From contig JAWZSP010000002.1 in assembly GCA_034401135.1 (NCBI GenBank), forward strand, positions 1 through 64,000: 64,000 nucleotides of DNA, in the 5' to 3' direction. Of this stretch, positions 20,952-32,487 are shown in pieces. This DNA is from Volutella citrinella. Its lineage: Eukaryota; Ascomycota; Sordariomycetes; Hypocreales; Nectriaceae. The notes below the pieces were generated by a model. It worked only from the letters and a program-made list of their open reading frames with translations. It ran no database searches and had not been told where the DNA came from. The stretch's first letter is position 1. Each line of letters starts with the position of its first letter. The translations under genes were made by a program, and so were the position numbers.

Positions 20952-22211
20952 CTATACTCTATCCTTCTGCTCCTGATACTGCCTTAAAAGTTGCTTTCCA
21001 TAGTCATTTCCATTTGGAGTCCTGACCAGTGTGTGAATATGGAATGGCAAAGGGTCCTTATTATTCAGGAAGACTCCCGAATGATGATCAAACTCAATTA
21101 CAACAACCGGCGAGTGCACTTTATAGTAAAAGGCATCACGGTCTCCGAATCCACCAATCCAACAGAACCATGTGTCATCCCAGTGGTTGGCAATCTCCCC
21201 AAGACGAGCAGCCAACGCCTTCTCCGGAAGGTAGTCGAGACTGAGGTTGAGTAGTTTCCGGACTGCATCTTGCTGAGAGTCGGCGAAAGTCGACACCTTG
21301 ACGCCTTCATATGGTACTACGCGATTGTCTTGGAAAGCGCCTCCGACATGTCGCTGATCGGCTCGGTGCCATCGTCCAGGAGGGTACTCAGGGCCACTCA
21401 GCTTCTTATAGATCTGAACATCCTTCTGAATCTCGGGGGCGAATGACTGCATGAGGCTGAGGCCGGTCTGTTCCTGATCAACGAAAAGCTCAAGACCGTC
21501 GTGGGGGCCTGCGTCAATGATATTCGGCTCAGCACCCATAAAGACGGGTGATATCACCATCTGTGTCCCTACCATGAAGTAGTTCATACAGAGGTGGTGC
21601 CCGAAAACCTGCCAGCCCCATGGTTTTTCTGCAGAAGGCGTTCCAAATATGACAAAGTTGTACGAGTTTTTGTTGAGGACCTTGGTACCATTGACCAACT
21701 CGCCGAGAAATTCATTTACCATCATACAACCATGAGCCTTTTCATAGCCTTTGGCGGATAAACTCGCCTTCATCAGGTTGTGTAGGGCGGTTACTAGCTC
21801 TTGGGAAGCCTCTTCCAACCGGATACCATGCCTGAACACGTATATTTCAGGGTTAAGCCAAAAGCGCCATTCTGGTGCATCAACCGGCCTTATAAGTTTC
21901 TCCTTTTCCTCTGGTTCTGCAATATCGATTGCGTCTTGTGCTGTCGTGGCTGCACGTACTGGGGCTCCGAAATCTTCATTCTTGTCGGCCAGGCGAAACA
22001 GGTTGGGAATCACATTGCCATCGGTAGTGATTCCTTTGAACGGCTGGTCGTAGAGCTGCTTCCAAGCTTTCAGCCATCCAATCATGAAGGGCTCGGAGCA
22101 TCGATGGCCAGCCCATTGGTAAGTGTCGGACTGTGCCAGCTGGATCCTTCTTGGGGCATCGGCAGGGGGAATGTAATCGCGGAACCCCGCCGGAGAGCGA
22201 GTCTGTGGCAT
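20952..22211 (-). CDS. DUF3500 family protein
   Basis: Single exon, 419 aa from the ATG at 22211. It has the DUF3500 hallmarks: GCMMVNEFLGELVNGTKVL, the FGTPSAEKPWGWQVFGHHLC block, FMGAEPN, and a C-terminal VVVIEFDHHSGVFL with HIHTLVRTPNGNDYGKQLL. The repeated conserved His residues and FDHH could bind metal, but no reaction is established for this family that I can name. There is no signal peptide. It is convergent with the preceding transporter and 130 bp from its end. Promoter: a variant of the cluster motif (CCAAAATACCGA) is at about 22465, some 250 bp upstream of the start. Confidence 0.85.
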   Translation of the reverse strand: MPQTRSPAGFRDYIPPADAPRRIQLAQSDTYQWAGHRCSEPFMIGWLKAWKQLYDQPFKGITTDGNVIPNLFRLADKNEDFGAPVRAATTAQDAIDIAEPEEKEKLIRPVDAPEWRFWLNPEIYVFRHGIRLEEASQELVTALHNLMKASLSAKGYEKAHGCMMVNEFLGELVNGTKVLNKNSYNFVIFGTPSAEKPWGWQVFGHHLCMNYFMVGTQMVISPVFMGAEPNIIDAGPHDGLELFVDQEQTGLSLMQSFAPEIQKDVQIYKKLSGPEYPPGRWHRADQRHVGGAFQDNRVVPYEGVKVSTFADSQQDAVRKLLNLSLDYLPEKALAARLGEIANHWDDTWFCWIGGFGDRDAFYYKVHSPVVVIEFDHHSGVFLNNKDPLPFHIHTLVRTPNGNDYGKQLLRQYQEQKDRV

Positions 22212-23131
22212 GTTGTCGTTGCTTATAGGAGAGATGCGAAGGAAGTGAGTTCGTGTAGCTAGATGGAAATGCGAAGGCGCAAGTAAAATAGGCCAGATTC
22301 CAGCTCCATAGCACTGTCTGCCGATTTCAGATCAGCTGATAATTTCCAGCTCTCGGCGGCGCCCGGACAACACCTGGGCTTGATACAGCTGTCGTAGCGT
22401 TTGACGATGGAAGACATCGAAAGCTCTCACGGACAAACCACGTCCGCTTCCGTTCCGAGTTTCACCAAAATACCGAGTCCCACATTCGGCGCTGGTACAG
22501 GACGAGCGAATAGATGATTGTCCCCGCACACCAGCTGCGACGCGCTAATGTCACCGTCGGTACCGCTTTAGCGTGGACATTGCCGCTTTCCTAGTTTTGG
22601 CATGCTCCGATGTACTCTTGTCACATCATTCCGAAATCCCGTCACTACTCCCGCAAGCCAGACACGGAAGTGACGTGGAACGTGCTGAGACCTCGCAGCC
22701 CTGCGAGCTCAGCGATATTTCACATTTGGTTCTTTGGATCATGATGCAAAAGTCTAGATCGTGGCGTTGAGTAGGGGATGGCTAAATTTACGGGCTCCTA
22801 TGCAAGCAGTCACATTTGCTACGCTTGCGTGTTTGTGCGTGTGTAAAGATGTGTTGGCTACGATTTGACGCGTTATCTTTTCTCGTCTCTCTTTATTGAA
22901 AATGTTAATCTTAGTTGGCTCTCAGTATTTCACAGCATCCAGACAGTGACGCCCTCGCGTAGCGTCTAATGGGTTGCTGGAGTCGTGAGAGCAATGATTC
23001 TGAATACTAGTAGTATTGCATTGTCTTCTCCAATCACAGTATAATTAACGCACAAAACTACTCTAGATCGATACCCATATTGTCTCACTTCAAAATGACT
23101 TCTGCACCGTCTTGTATCTGGCTCTCCTCGT
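22212..23131. other. Intergenic region, promoter of DUF3500 gene
   Basis: About 920 bp without a recognisable gene. Near 22465-22476 is CCAAAATACCGA, 10 of 12 bases identical to the CCGAAATACCGG motif found in other cluster promoters. The rest up to 23131 is the 3' side of the next transporter. Confidence 0.5.
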
Positions 23132-24888
23132 TTACCTAATCTGACCAAACTTCAGACGGAGCCCATGACCAAATCGATGAACAATAGCAATAAGAATCAT
23201 ACTCGCAGCTACAATAGCTGCTTGGGTCCCGAAGCTCACATCGTACCCGACCTTCGCTCCCCACGGCTGCTGATAGTATCCAACACTGAAACCACTGAAA
23301 GCTCGGAATACATTGGTTAGACCACAAACCTCTGCAGGAGCAGATGGGTACGCATCCAGGAGGTACGAAGCCACAGCGACGGACGACAGCATGATTCCAA
23401 AAGCGTGCATGCCCCATCCTACGACAATTGCAGCGACGGAAAGATGTTTCTGCAGGGCCTGTCCCATCAGGGTGAGGCCGGCCGCCATTGGAATGGCCGA
23501 GATGTAGATGGTCAGAAGACGAGCTTCAGGCTCAAAGACGCCATTGTGCTTTCGAACATATCGTCGAGTAAGGTAGTCGTTGAAGAAATGGCCGAATATC
23601 TCGCCCAGAAAAATGCCGACAATAGGAGCGAAGTGTAGGTATCCTAGCTGAGTAAAGGTATAGCCGTAGCCTCCCATCTCTCGAGGGAGACCGAAGAGAA
23701 TAGCTGTCGAGATATTGAGACCGATTGACCATGCAAAGCACATAAAGCTAGTGGTGATTAGTTGGCTGGCTCTTGTCCCGGACAATCAATCATAAAGGAT
23801 TCAGAAGACACCTACTAAGCAAAGAGAACAAGGAGGATGACAGGCTTCGTCAAGATGAGTGCGACTCTCTTGAAGGCATCGTGAAAAGACTCAAAGTATC
23901 TGGAATGGTGCTTTATCTGCCACACCCCGGTAAGACGAAGAAGTCGAGAGAAGAGACCCTGCCCTCGAGGCGGCTGTTCAGACAAGGGCAAGTCACGGTT
24001 ATACCACGTCTCATCAAGAAAAGCCAAGATGAGAAGCAAGCCGATGCCGTTGACCCCAACCCCAAGCCAGAATGCATCTTGCCAAATGTGGGTTTCTCCA
24101 ATGACAAAATTCGCAAGCAACGGGCCCCAGTACGGTGATGTGATGTACATGAGAGCCCACAGGCCAATCTTGCGAGCTCGCTCATGGAAGAAAAAGACGT
24201 CCTTGATGAATGCGATGGCGATGGTTTGGCCAGAGGTAAGGAAGAGGCCCTGCATAGCTCGGGCGCCCATGAACATGTCAAAGTTGGTGGAAACGGCCGT
24301 AAGGATGGAGAATACGAGGCCGAGCAAGGTAGACCAAAACAAGGTTGGTGCTCGTCCGATGATGGATGTCATAGGAACCCAAATCAGACCGCCGATAGCC
24401 CTGAGAACAAATTAGCAAGGTCCATCAAGGACAGACAAGACAAAGAGCCACCTACATCATTAGGACATTGATGCTGTTATTATGGTTGACCGTACCAGGG
24501 GACTTGTGCCAGTCTGCCGCTTGAAGAATGACTGGCGCGCTACCAGTGGCAGACGTGAAGTCTGAGGTGAAGGCAGCCCAGGCCACCACCATGAGAATGA
24601 TGTGCTTCTTTCGCGACGACCAGTTCAAGGGGTCATTGGGATCGTCAGTTGGCTGGGGCAAAAGTACAGTCTAGAGAGAACACGGCAATTAGCAAGGAAT
24701 AGGGGTGGTTGGCGAATGACGAGACTTACATGTCCATCATCAGCAAGACGGAGAGAGGTCCCTTCAGCACCATCAACTTTGAGAAGCACACCTGCTTCGG
24801 CTCGAGCCTCGGGTGGAAACTTGTCGACAACACGAGGGCTGTCTGAGTTCTCGTCATTGGAAAGGTGCTCCACCTCTGGCTTCTCCAT
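23132..24888 (-). CDS. MFS transporter (DHA1/Hol1-like)
   Basis: Four exons on the minus strand (24888-24730, 24670-24456, 24400-23816, 23765-23132); 530 aa. The joins give continuous family sequence, for example NVLMMAIGGLIWVP across intron 2. After a 60-residue polar N-terminus come the DPNDPLNWSSRKKH entry motif of the drug:H+ antiporter-1/Hol1 group, then about 12 membrane helices, FGLPREMGGYGYTF and a C-terminal GAKVGYDVSFGTQAA. The third join (AY|Q at 23816/23765) uses the acceptor GAGCCAG and is the least certain. The protein acts at the plasma membrane, exporting or importing small organic compounds; in this cluster it could move the substrate or an intermediate. Confidence 0.85.
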
Positions 24889-24895
24889 CGTAGCA

Positions 24896-25364
24896 CAGCT
24901 TCAGATGCGTGGATAAAAGTGATGATAGGTATCAAACTGTGCAAGTCGACTGCTGTAGCCTTGAGCGGCAGAGCTGGCCAGAATGTGTTTACAAATAAAA
25001 CTTCTGTCGTCAAAGCTAAGCCGACCAGGAACATCGCCAAGATGGCAGTTCCGAAATTGCGAAGTCCGGGGCCCCGCGGGGTAGAGTGGCTTCCCGTCGT
25101 GTGCTTGGCTAGGCTGTTCTGGGGTGGGTGCTCCCTGGTCCATGGACGGCGCTCGGCCAAGCACAAAACGCCAAGCTGAAACTTAATTGTGGTGGTGTAC
25201 GCAGCCACGGCATGTCCAATAACCGCCAAGGCCGATATCAGTATCAAGCCGTGGGCAATCTCGCTTAGTTCCTCGAGAAGATGCAGCCAATGAGGCCACA
25301 CCACCATCGAATGCCACATGAAAGCAGTGCATGAGCCAAGGGCCACGAGACCTCTACTGGACAT
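24896..25364 (-). CDS. Possible small membrane protein (uncertain model)
   Basis: The minus-strand frame from the ATG at 25364 has a hydrophobic pattern not expected of a shadow: GLVALGSCTAFMWH, HGLILISALAVIGHAVAAY, then a polar stretch, then FGTAILAMFLVGLALTTEVLF, suggesting three or four membrane segments. Downstream the frame runs into exon 1 of the MFS gene in another phase, so the true 3' end must be elsewhere or spliced. An ATG with a GTAAGT donor at about 25443 could be a first exon, but its phase does not fit the simplest acceptor. No family is recognised; it may be degraded. Confidence 0.3.
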
Positions 25365-25854
25365 CAATTTCAACCCGGAATGAAAATTCCGACGTATGAT
25401 CAAGTGTATGTTGGAATATCCGAAGCCATTCAAAACTACTTACGCGTTCCGTATTGAGAACTTGATTGATTTTGGACATGACTGTATGCCAAGAGAGCCA
25501 AATACCTGAGACGCGTGGTGGTTGGAAGTACGAAGCACTGGGATAATGAGTAGTGAGCTACGAATTATATGTTTAATCGGTAGTCCATAGAGCGTCATCA
25601 TTGAGGCACGGTGAGATTAGATTGGCGTTTTATAGTGACGGAGTGGGTAGGTTCGAATGAGGCTATTCACAGTTTAAAACATGTCGTCGCGAGTGCCCAA
25701 AACCAGCGGCAGCGGTGTAAAGAAGAAAAGACAATTTGATACTCAATAATCAAGAACTAGATACGATGACATGATCAAAATGTCCACGAAGATGATACCA
25801 AAACCCCGCCAACTCGACTCAGAGGCAGGATACACAGCCTTTACCAAAGCCAGT
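25365..25854. other. Intergenic region between possible membrane gene and SDR gene
   Basis: No gene is recognised. The left part would be the promoter of the uncertain membrane gene; the right part is the 3' side of the SDR gene. Confidence 0.4.
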
Positions 25855-27447
25855 TCATGCCTTCACAGCCAGATCCCCGTTCTCTGCATTCCCGTTCTTG
25901 AGCCCATTCACAAGCCCGTTGCTCAACTCGCCATGGCTTACACCATTGGTGGTCACCCCGTTTTGCTCCGACGCAGCCTTGGCCATCTTCAAAGTAACAG
26001 CATCGTAGGGATGAGGAGCAAGAGTGGCCTGGGGAGCCTGGCCCTTGCTCTCAGCTCGCAAAACATCCGCGTACGGCAAAACACCTGCGTTCTCAAAGGC
26101 TCGGAATGTCTCAATGTACGTGTCATACGTATCATCACAGCGCTTCCAGCCATACTTGCGCGCTTTGGTCACGGTGCTGATGGTCAACCAGGACTTACCA
26201 ACGGCCCAATCGAAGAAGTCCCAGGTGCCCCATTCAAAAGCCTCGAGCTGGCCACCGTATTTGGCTACTACCTTCTCCCATACGTGCTTCTTATCTTTGT
26301 GCCACTCAGTCATGAGGAAGTTGTTGGCCATGCGCTGCTCGTCTCCCTCAGCTGCCCACTCGGTGAACTCTGGGACCTAAACAGTCATGTCAGTCGGCAT
26401 ACAATGCAATACCGCCATGGGGGGATCTAAGAATTAGCTTACATCAATGCCAAAGTATCGCCCAAGCTTACTCCAGAGCTGCTCCCATACAAAGACATCA
26501 CCGTTCTGGTGGTTGAATGCCTCATTCTTGGTGTGCTCGTCGGTGACAGCCCACACACTCAGATCTGCGATACTGGGCGCGTAAGAGGAGTCATCAACGC
26601 ATTGGCTGAAGAAGAACTTGTTGCCCGGGAACATGGGAGGCACGCCCATCTCACGGCAGACGAGCATATAAATCGCCAACGTAAGCGCCATCGACATTCC
26701 ATTTCCTGCAATAAGTGTTAGTAAGGATGCTGCAATGTCTTCGTCCAACGATAGACATACCTGCTGGCGTAAAGCCGATGATGGCATTAGGGCGGATAAC
26801 ATTCCAGTCCCAGGTACGTTTGGCCGCCAGGGTGGAAAGGAAATCCTCTTGTGGATAGTAAAAGTTCTCGCCCTTGTCCTCATAACGGCCCATCTCCTCG
26901 TGAAGAGGGACTTCGATAGGTCCGAGATGGGGGCCATAGTACTAGACACGCGTTAGTATTTGGTACGAGGGAGCCATGTGCGTGAGGTTGGTTCACTAAC
27001 CTTGCCTCCAGTTTGGAGACAGACTCGCTGCAGTGTGCTTGCTGCAACAATATCGATGGCGACCAGAAAGTTATGGAACAGAGGAATGTTGCTGTCGCGA
27101 AGCTTGGTGAAGTCTGCGGTATGTACGTAGGACGTAAAGAATGCATGGGTAACTTCGTGGCACAGCGGCGCCATCTGCTGGATCAGGTCTTCGACGGGGT
27201 TCAAAAAGTCGAGAGCAATGAACCTGACGCGATGGTCTTGCCACAGACTTTGCTTGGGAACGCGTCTGGATGTGATGATGATCTTTGACCTATTTCCTCT
27301 GACGTCAGTGAAGCTCATTCAAAGCTAGCCAGTAGGAGCGACAAACCATTCCGACTCTGGTTTGCGAATAAGGTGCTCGATAATGGCATTGCCAGTAATA
27401 CCGTTGGCACCCGTCACGAATGCAACTTTTCCACGTGAGGCGGCCAT
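25855..27447 (-). CDS. PRISE-like short-chain dehydrogenase/reductase
   Basis: Five minus-strand exons (27447-27347, 27289-27001, 26941-26761, 26705-26443, 26376-25855), all in phase; 451 aa. The N-terminus has the NAD(P) loop VTGANGITGNAI. The following WSKIIITSRRVP, the LQTGGKYYGPH segment with the catalytic-type Lys, NFYYPQEDFL with the Tyr, and WNVIRPNAIIGF are characteristic of the progesterone 5-beta-reductase/iridoid synthase-like (PRISE) SDRs. These reduce activated C=C or C=O bonds in enones with NADPH. The last 60 residues are a low-complexity Asn/Gly tail. It is divergent from the FAD monooxygenase gene, and the shared 670-bp promoter carries the exact cluster motif. Cytosolic; substrate unknown. 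Confidence 0.9.
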
Positions 27448-28117
27448 GGTTGGGTATGCTTAAAAGAGTTGGGGCGAGATGCGGGAATGTTTAGATGTAG
27501 AAAAGGTAACAACGGATGGTAGAGTTCTGACACTTGGCTTTAGTGCCCTCGAACCATCTTTTTATTAAGAAACAACTGACGAGCTGAGAGAGCCATCTGC
27601 GGAAGCAAAGGAATGACCGCCGGGGCTTAGTGCTCAGCTGCGCTACTAGTTTGAGATGGACGGGATTGCGTAGCATGCTGCCGATGCGATAGAACATGTC
27701 CCCCAGTATTGATGCATGCCACTCTGTAAACTGAGGTAGTCCTTTTTCGAACATGGCATGTTTAGCACCCACTCCTAGGGTTCAACTTGGAGTACGGGGT
27801 CCCGGCGGGGAGATCGGCCGGGGATGTTGCGTGGCTGGCAGAAGTTCCGAAATCCCGAAATACCGGTGGTCATGCTTCGGTTTGCGCATCCACTCGGGAC
27901 TGCTTCTCACTCTTACACTAGTTCTAGGCTCTGGACCTTGGTGAAAAGCCGTAGGCCGAGTCCCGTTGGAGGGATGAGTTTGATTGCTTATGAGGAATCA
28001 AAAACAGTAAGGAAGCATTATATCAAATAGCACTTCACGTACACCAATGACAAGCTCATCACATCACATCACCAAATTCCGTCACATCTCAGCAAGCAAC
28101 CCCGAGCAATCAAAAAA
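27448..28117. promoter_or_regulatory. Bidirectional promoter of SDR and FAD-monooxygenase genes
   Basis: 670 bp between two divergent start codons. It holds the 20-bp string CCGAAATCCCGAAATACCGG at 27847-27866, which includes the exact 12-mer CCGAAATACCGG shared with the P450/cupin promoter. Two CCGAAAT direct repeats and the terminal CGG/CCG bases are what a Zn2Cys6 dimer could bind. No TATA box is obvious. Confidence 0.55.
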
Positions 28118-29974
28118 ATGGTTACAACCACGAAACCTCAGTCAGCGTAGGTTTTACAAGTCCATGTCCATCATCACACTCACTAAATTACCCCTAGTCA
28201 TGCTGACGCTCAATTATCGCCGTTGCCCGAGATTGAAACAGAGGTCCTCGTCGTGGGCGCAGGCGTAGCTGGGCTGTCCTTCGCAGCCATGCTAGGAGCA
28301 CTCGGCATCAAAGTGTTTGCCATAGCAAAGCACAGTGGTACTGCGCCTGCTCCACGTGCCCATGTCACCAATCAGCGCACCATGGAGATCTTCCGTGACA
28401 TGGGTATTGAGGAGCGCATCCAGGCTGCGGGAACCTGCCTGCCCGAGATTGGCAACATGGTCATGGCTACCAGTCTCACTGGCATAGAAATTGGGCGCTA
28501 TAGCTGCTACGGTGGAGGTGATCATCAGCTGACCGACTTTGCCAAAGCCAGTCCAAGCAAGATGTGGAACACGGCCCAGAACAACATGGAACCCATATTG
28601 CTGCACAGAGCTCGAGAACATGGGGCCGATATACGCTTCTACCACGAACTTGTAGACATTGAGCAGTCCAATGATGGTGTTGTCGCCCGCGTGCGTGAAC
28701 GGACTAGCCAAGGGGAGTATCTTGTTCGTGCTCGTTACGCTGTCGGTGCAGATGGAGCGAGGTCGACTGTGGCCCAAAAGATGGGCTTCGGTTTCATTGG
28801 CGAGCCCGGACTCATGCATATGATCAGCTCCTGGGTGGAGATGGATCTTGCCCAGTATGTTTCTCATCGCCCGGCCTGCATCTACTTGATGCTACAGCCT
28901 GGAGATGCGTACTGGGTTGGTTCCGGAACTTGCATCCTGAAGAAGCCATGGGATGAATGGGTGGTCAATCGGCAGTACAACGCCGCCGACGGAGAGCCAG
29001 ACATGAGCGACGAAGCAATCATTGCTCATGCCCGCAGTGCTCTGGGAATTCCAGACACTCTCCCAATCCGGGTCAAGCACAAGAGCAAGTGGCAGGTCAA
29101 TCACGTTGTGGCAACCGAGTACCGCCGCGGACGCATATTCCTTGCTGGAGATGCTGCTCACCGTCACCCCCCTGCCAGTGGACTCGGAAGCAATACTTGC
29201 GTGCAGGACGCTTACAACCTCTCATGGAAGCTGGCTGCCGTCATCAAAGGCCAGGCTGGCGAGGAAATCCTCGAGAGCTACAACCAGGAGAGACAGCCGA
29301 TTGGCAAACAGATTGTCGACCACGCAATCGAAACCCTTCACGACATGGCGCTTCTTCCAGGCGCTTTGGGCTTTGAGCGAGGACAGTCCCGGGATGATGG
29401 TTTTGCTAAGCTCCAAGAGCTCTTTTCTGACGCTGATGGCGCATCTGAGCGCCGGGAGAATTTGAGGAAGACGATGTACCGCGGGAACCGTCGATCCAAC
29501 CCCCTCGGAGTCCATCTGGGCCACCGCTACGCCAACTCGGTTGCAGTGGTTCACGATGGAACCCCTTTCCCTGAATATGAGCGCGACTCGGTTCTATTCT
29601 ATCAACCTACGACGCATCCTGGTGCATACATACCGCATGCCTGGATAGAGCTTGACAAGAAGCGAATCTCAGTCCTCGACATCTTCGAGCACGGCAGTTT
29701 TGGTCTTGTCGTTGGTATTGGTGGAAAGGCTTGGGAAGAGGCTGCTGCTGTTGTCAGCCAAGAGCTTGGTGTCAAGTTGCCTGTGTACTTTGTCGGCCAG
29801 TGGTGTACTTACAGCGATGTCTTGGGTGAGTGGAGTAGTCGGCGCGAGATCAGCGACCGCGGGGCTCTTGTGGTTCGTCCTGATCGTCATATTGGCTGGA
29901 GATCATTTGATCGCCCTCAAGACCCCACGGAAAGCTTGCGATTAGCTATGCGGCAGATTCTGTCACGTAAGTAG
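28118..29974 (+). CDS. FAD-dependent aromatic monooxygenase (phenol 2-monooxygenase/TfdB-like)
   Basis: Two exons, 28118-28146 and 28198-29974, across a 51-nt intron (GTAGGT..CCTAG); 601 aa. The small first exon supplies the only in-frame ATG, since the main frame begins without one. The Rossmann FAD motif GAGVAG is at residues 30-35, followed by APRAHVTNQRTMEIF, the DG motif VGADGARSTV and the GD motif IFLAGDAAHRHPP, all of the PF01494 flavin hydroxylase fold. The long C-terminal thioredoxin-like region (LVVRPDRHIGWR) marks the phenol hydroxylase/2,4-dichlorophenol hydroxylase branch. It would hydroxylate a phenolic ring using NAD(P)H and O2. It is the likely ring-activating step of the cluster. 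Confidence 0.92.
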
Positions 29975-30111
29975 CCAGTTAATTCAATGTTGTGAGTCCT
30001 AAGGATTAGTATGGTAGTTTCAACATTTGAAACTACCATATGGGAAGCTATTGCTGACGAAGATCTGGACTTTCCTGACTACAATCTATTACGACTGCTC
30101 ATCTAAATCTC

Positions 30112-31142
30112 TCACTGAAACACCATCTTGTTCCTGATAGTGCCAATGCTGCTGATAGACACCTCTACAGTATCTCCGTCCTTCAGCCATTTGGGCGGCT
30201 TCATTCCCAAACCCACGCCGCCCGGCGTCCCCGTCAGAATCACCGAGCCCTTCTCGAGGGTTGTTCCTTGACTGACAAAAGCAATAATTTCTTTCACGCC
30301 AAACACTAAATCATCAGTACTGGCCTCCTGGCGAACCTCTCCATTCACCTTGGTCTGCAGAATGAGATTGTCCGCTGCTCCGAGGGCCTGTCAGAAGGTT
30401 AGATCCGTGCTGTTCGACACTTGTCTCAACAAAATACTAACACTTGGGGATACAATTACTGGGCCAAGAGGTGCAAAGGAATCGAAGCCTTTAGAGAAAC
30501 ACCACTGCGGGACTTCTCCTGCAAACCTGGGGTCTCTCTGCCAGGTTCGCGCCGACACATCGTTCGCGACGGTATAACCCGCCACGTAGTCCAAGGCATC
30601 CTCAGCCGAGATGTCGATTCCTTCCTTCCCAATTACGATGGCCTTTTCCTGGTGAGCATTCCGCAGTTATGTCTGACGCGGGCTCAGCCTACCAGTTCGC
30701 CCTCATAGTCGAGCTGATCCTCTTGTGCGATCTTGGGAATCAGGATATCATTGCTCCAGCCTGTAATTGATCGAGAGGGCTTTATGAAAATCGAGGGATA
30801 TGGCGGTGGCGCCCTTCCCGTCTCCTTGACTGGTGTTGTTAGAACAGAGCGTGTGAGGACATTGGAAAACGTGAAAGACGGCATACTATGTTTTGCGTAA
30901 TTCAAGCCAACGCAGCGTATGATGGGGACAACCTGGGGTGTGAGGGGACCTAGGAGCTTCTTGACCTGGACCGCTTTGCCTGTAGGTTTTGCATCAAATA
31001 GATCGGTACCAGCCAGTTCATTGGCGGTCAGATTCCCAGCGTCCAAGAGACTTGCCAAGTTCTCAGCAGAATCAGCTACCGCATCCCCGAGACGGACTTG
31101 GTTGTTGTCGTCGAGAAACCTGATCAACCGGGTCCAGGCCAT
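30112..31142 (-). CDS. Fumarylacetoacetate hydrolase (FAH) family protein
   Basis: Four minus-strand exons (31142-30887, 30829-30693, 30648-30442, 30387-30112); 291 aa, the usual length for this family. It shows the N-terminal WTRLIRFLDD cap, CVGLNYAKH, PSIFIKPSRSITG, the metal-ligand segment LDYEGEL, the YTVANDVSAR block and the end LTGTPGGVGLGM. These enzymes use Mg or Mn to hydrolyse C-C bonds or to decarboxylate or isomerise 2-oxo acids, mostly ring-cleavage products of aromatics. Intron 1 is 57 nt and has no stop in frame, so its retention would give an open product. It is convergent with the monooxygenase and 137 bp from it. Confidence 0.92.
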
Positions 31143-31559
31143 GTTGCCTGCGCTTTAGCCGGGGAGTGTTGAGATGTGGTTTGTAAATTAGTAGATGATT
31201 GGTCTTGGAAGTTCAAAAAAAGACTAAGGAATCAGCATGCCGGACTTGCAGGCCCTTATATACGCCACCACTGACGGTGGGGGCCCCTTCAATTGCCTTA
31301 TGTCGGTCACACATCTGAGCTAACCCTCTTTTTGAGGGCTGTCACCTCTGGGTGGGTTTGCCGAACCGGAATTTGAAACTGGATAGCCGCTGGTCACGTA
31401 CCGAAATACCGTAAGTAAAACACAATCGAGTCTACACCAGGATATTTCCCAATTCTTAAGCACCAGCGATTACTGAGCAACACGTGCACTAGAAAATAAT
31501 GATTTACGACTTTCTAAGCCCCTCTCTTAATAGTATCTAGATGATCTACTGGCCTCTTC
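31143..31559. promoter_or_regulatory. Promoter of FAH gene
   Basis: 417 bp without a gene, with a TATA-like CTTATATACG near 31255 and ACCGAAATACCG at 31400-31411, which shares 11 contiguous bases with the cluster motif, about 260 bp upstream of the FAH start codon. Confidence 0.5.
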
Positions 31560-32487
31560 TTACTTTAGCGCATTCTGAATTTCCTGCGAGAGTGCGTCTA
31601 CGTCAAAGTTCCCAATGGGGCGATCAGCCCACTCTGCAATCTTTCTCATAGCATCCAAAACACTTTTCACACATGCGACCGAGTTGCCTATCCCCAAAGT
31701 CGCCTTGATATGGCTCTTTGTTTGTCGAGTCGCTCCCAACGCAGCTATAGAAGCCGCAATGATCAAGTGCGACTCATTTGGTTGGAAAATCTCCTCATTC
31801 GCCTTTGAGATGAGATAACCCCATATGACAACGCTTGAACATGTAACTGGCGAAAAGAGAAGTCAGCAGGTGAAAGCCTAGTCTTGCGGGGAAGGACTGC
31901 CGTACATAGATCCGTGAAATACTTGTCCATCAGACTGAAGATGCCCGAGTTTCCAACGCCGCTATAGATGCGAGACTTGAGCTCAAACCCCTTTTTGACG
32001 TCTTCCTCATTGATTGTCGTCTTTCGCAGAGTTTTGGTAGAGGCATATTCAGAGCCTTTTCGTTGCACAACGCCAATCATCCCGTAGCATGCGGGGATGC
32101 AAGTTGGCAACCCTATGTATGGGAAAACAATAGTGATGGCCTCTCTGAGACAGAGAAACAGTTTTTCGGACGCCTCAGGTGACAAATCGAAGGAGATGTC
32201 GTCAAAGAAGCGTCCCACCACATCTGCGCGATTGACAGCACAACACGCAGCAGCCTGTTAAATACAACGTTAGCATTTAAGCAAGGCTCTGGCGATTTCC
32301 AATTTCCAAGAATACATACAATTATGGCATGACTGAAAGACTTCAGCTCTGGGTGTGAGGTAGCCAGCTTCGAATTGAGCTCCAGGAAGAGATTTCTGTC
32401 ATATGTTCGGGCTTCGGGTTTGACGTTAGTGGAAACATATTTAGTGTCCCATTCTGTCATGAACGAGTCCTCGTTCCAGTCAAGCAT
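31560..32487 (-). CDS. AhpD-like / carboxymuconolactone decarboxylase-fold protein
   Basis: Three minus-strand exons (32487-32320, 32254-31906, 31846-31560); 267 aa. The correct third-exon frame gives VVIWGYLISKANEEIFQPNE and then LIIAASIAALGATRQTKSHI, the all-helical AhpD-like signature with the conserved His in KSHIKATL. The usual CxxC redox pair is not at that place; only single Cys residues (SVACVKS) are near. AhpD-fold proteins are either peroxidase partners or gamma-carboxymuconolactone decarboxylases of the beta-ketoadipate pathway; the lack of CxxC favours a non-peroxidase role. A variant of the cluster motif (TTATTTCGGG) lies about 145 bp upstream. It fits an aromatic breakdown cluster. 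Confidence 0.8.
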
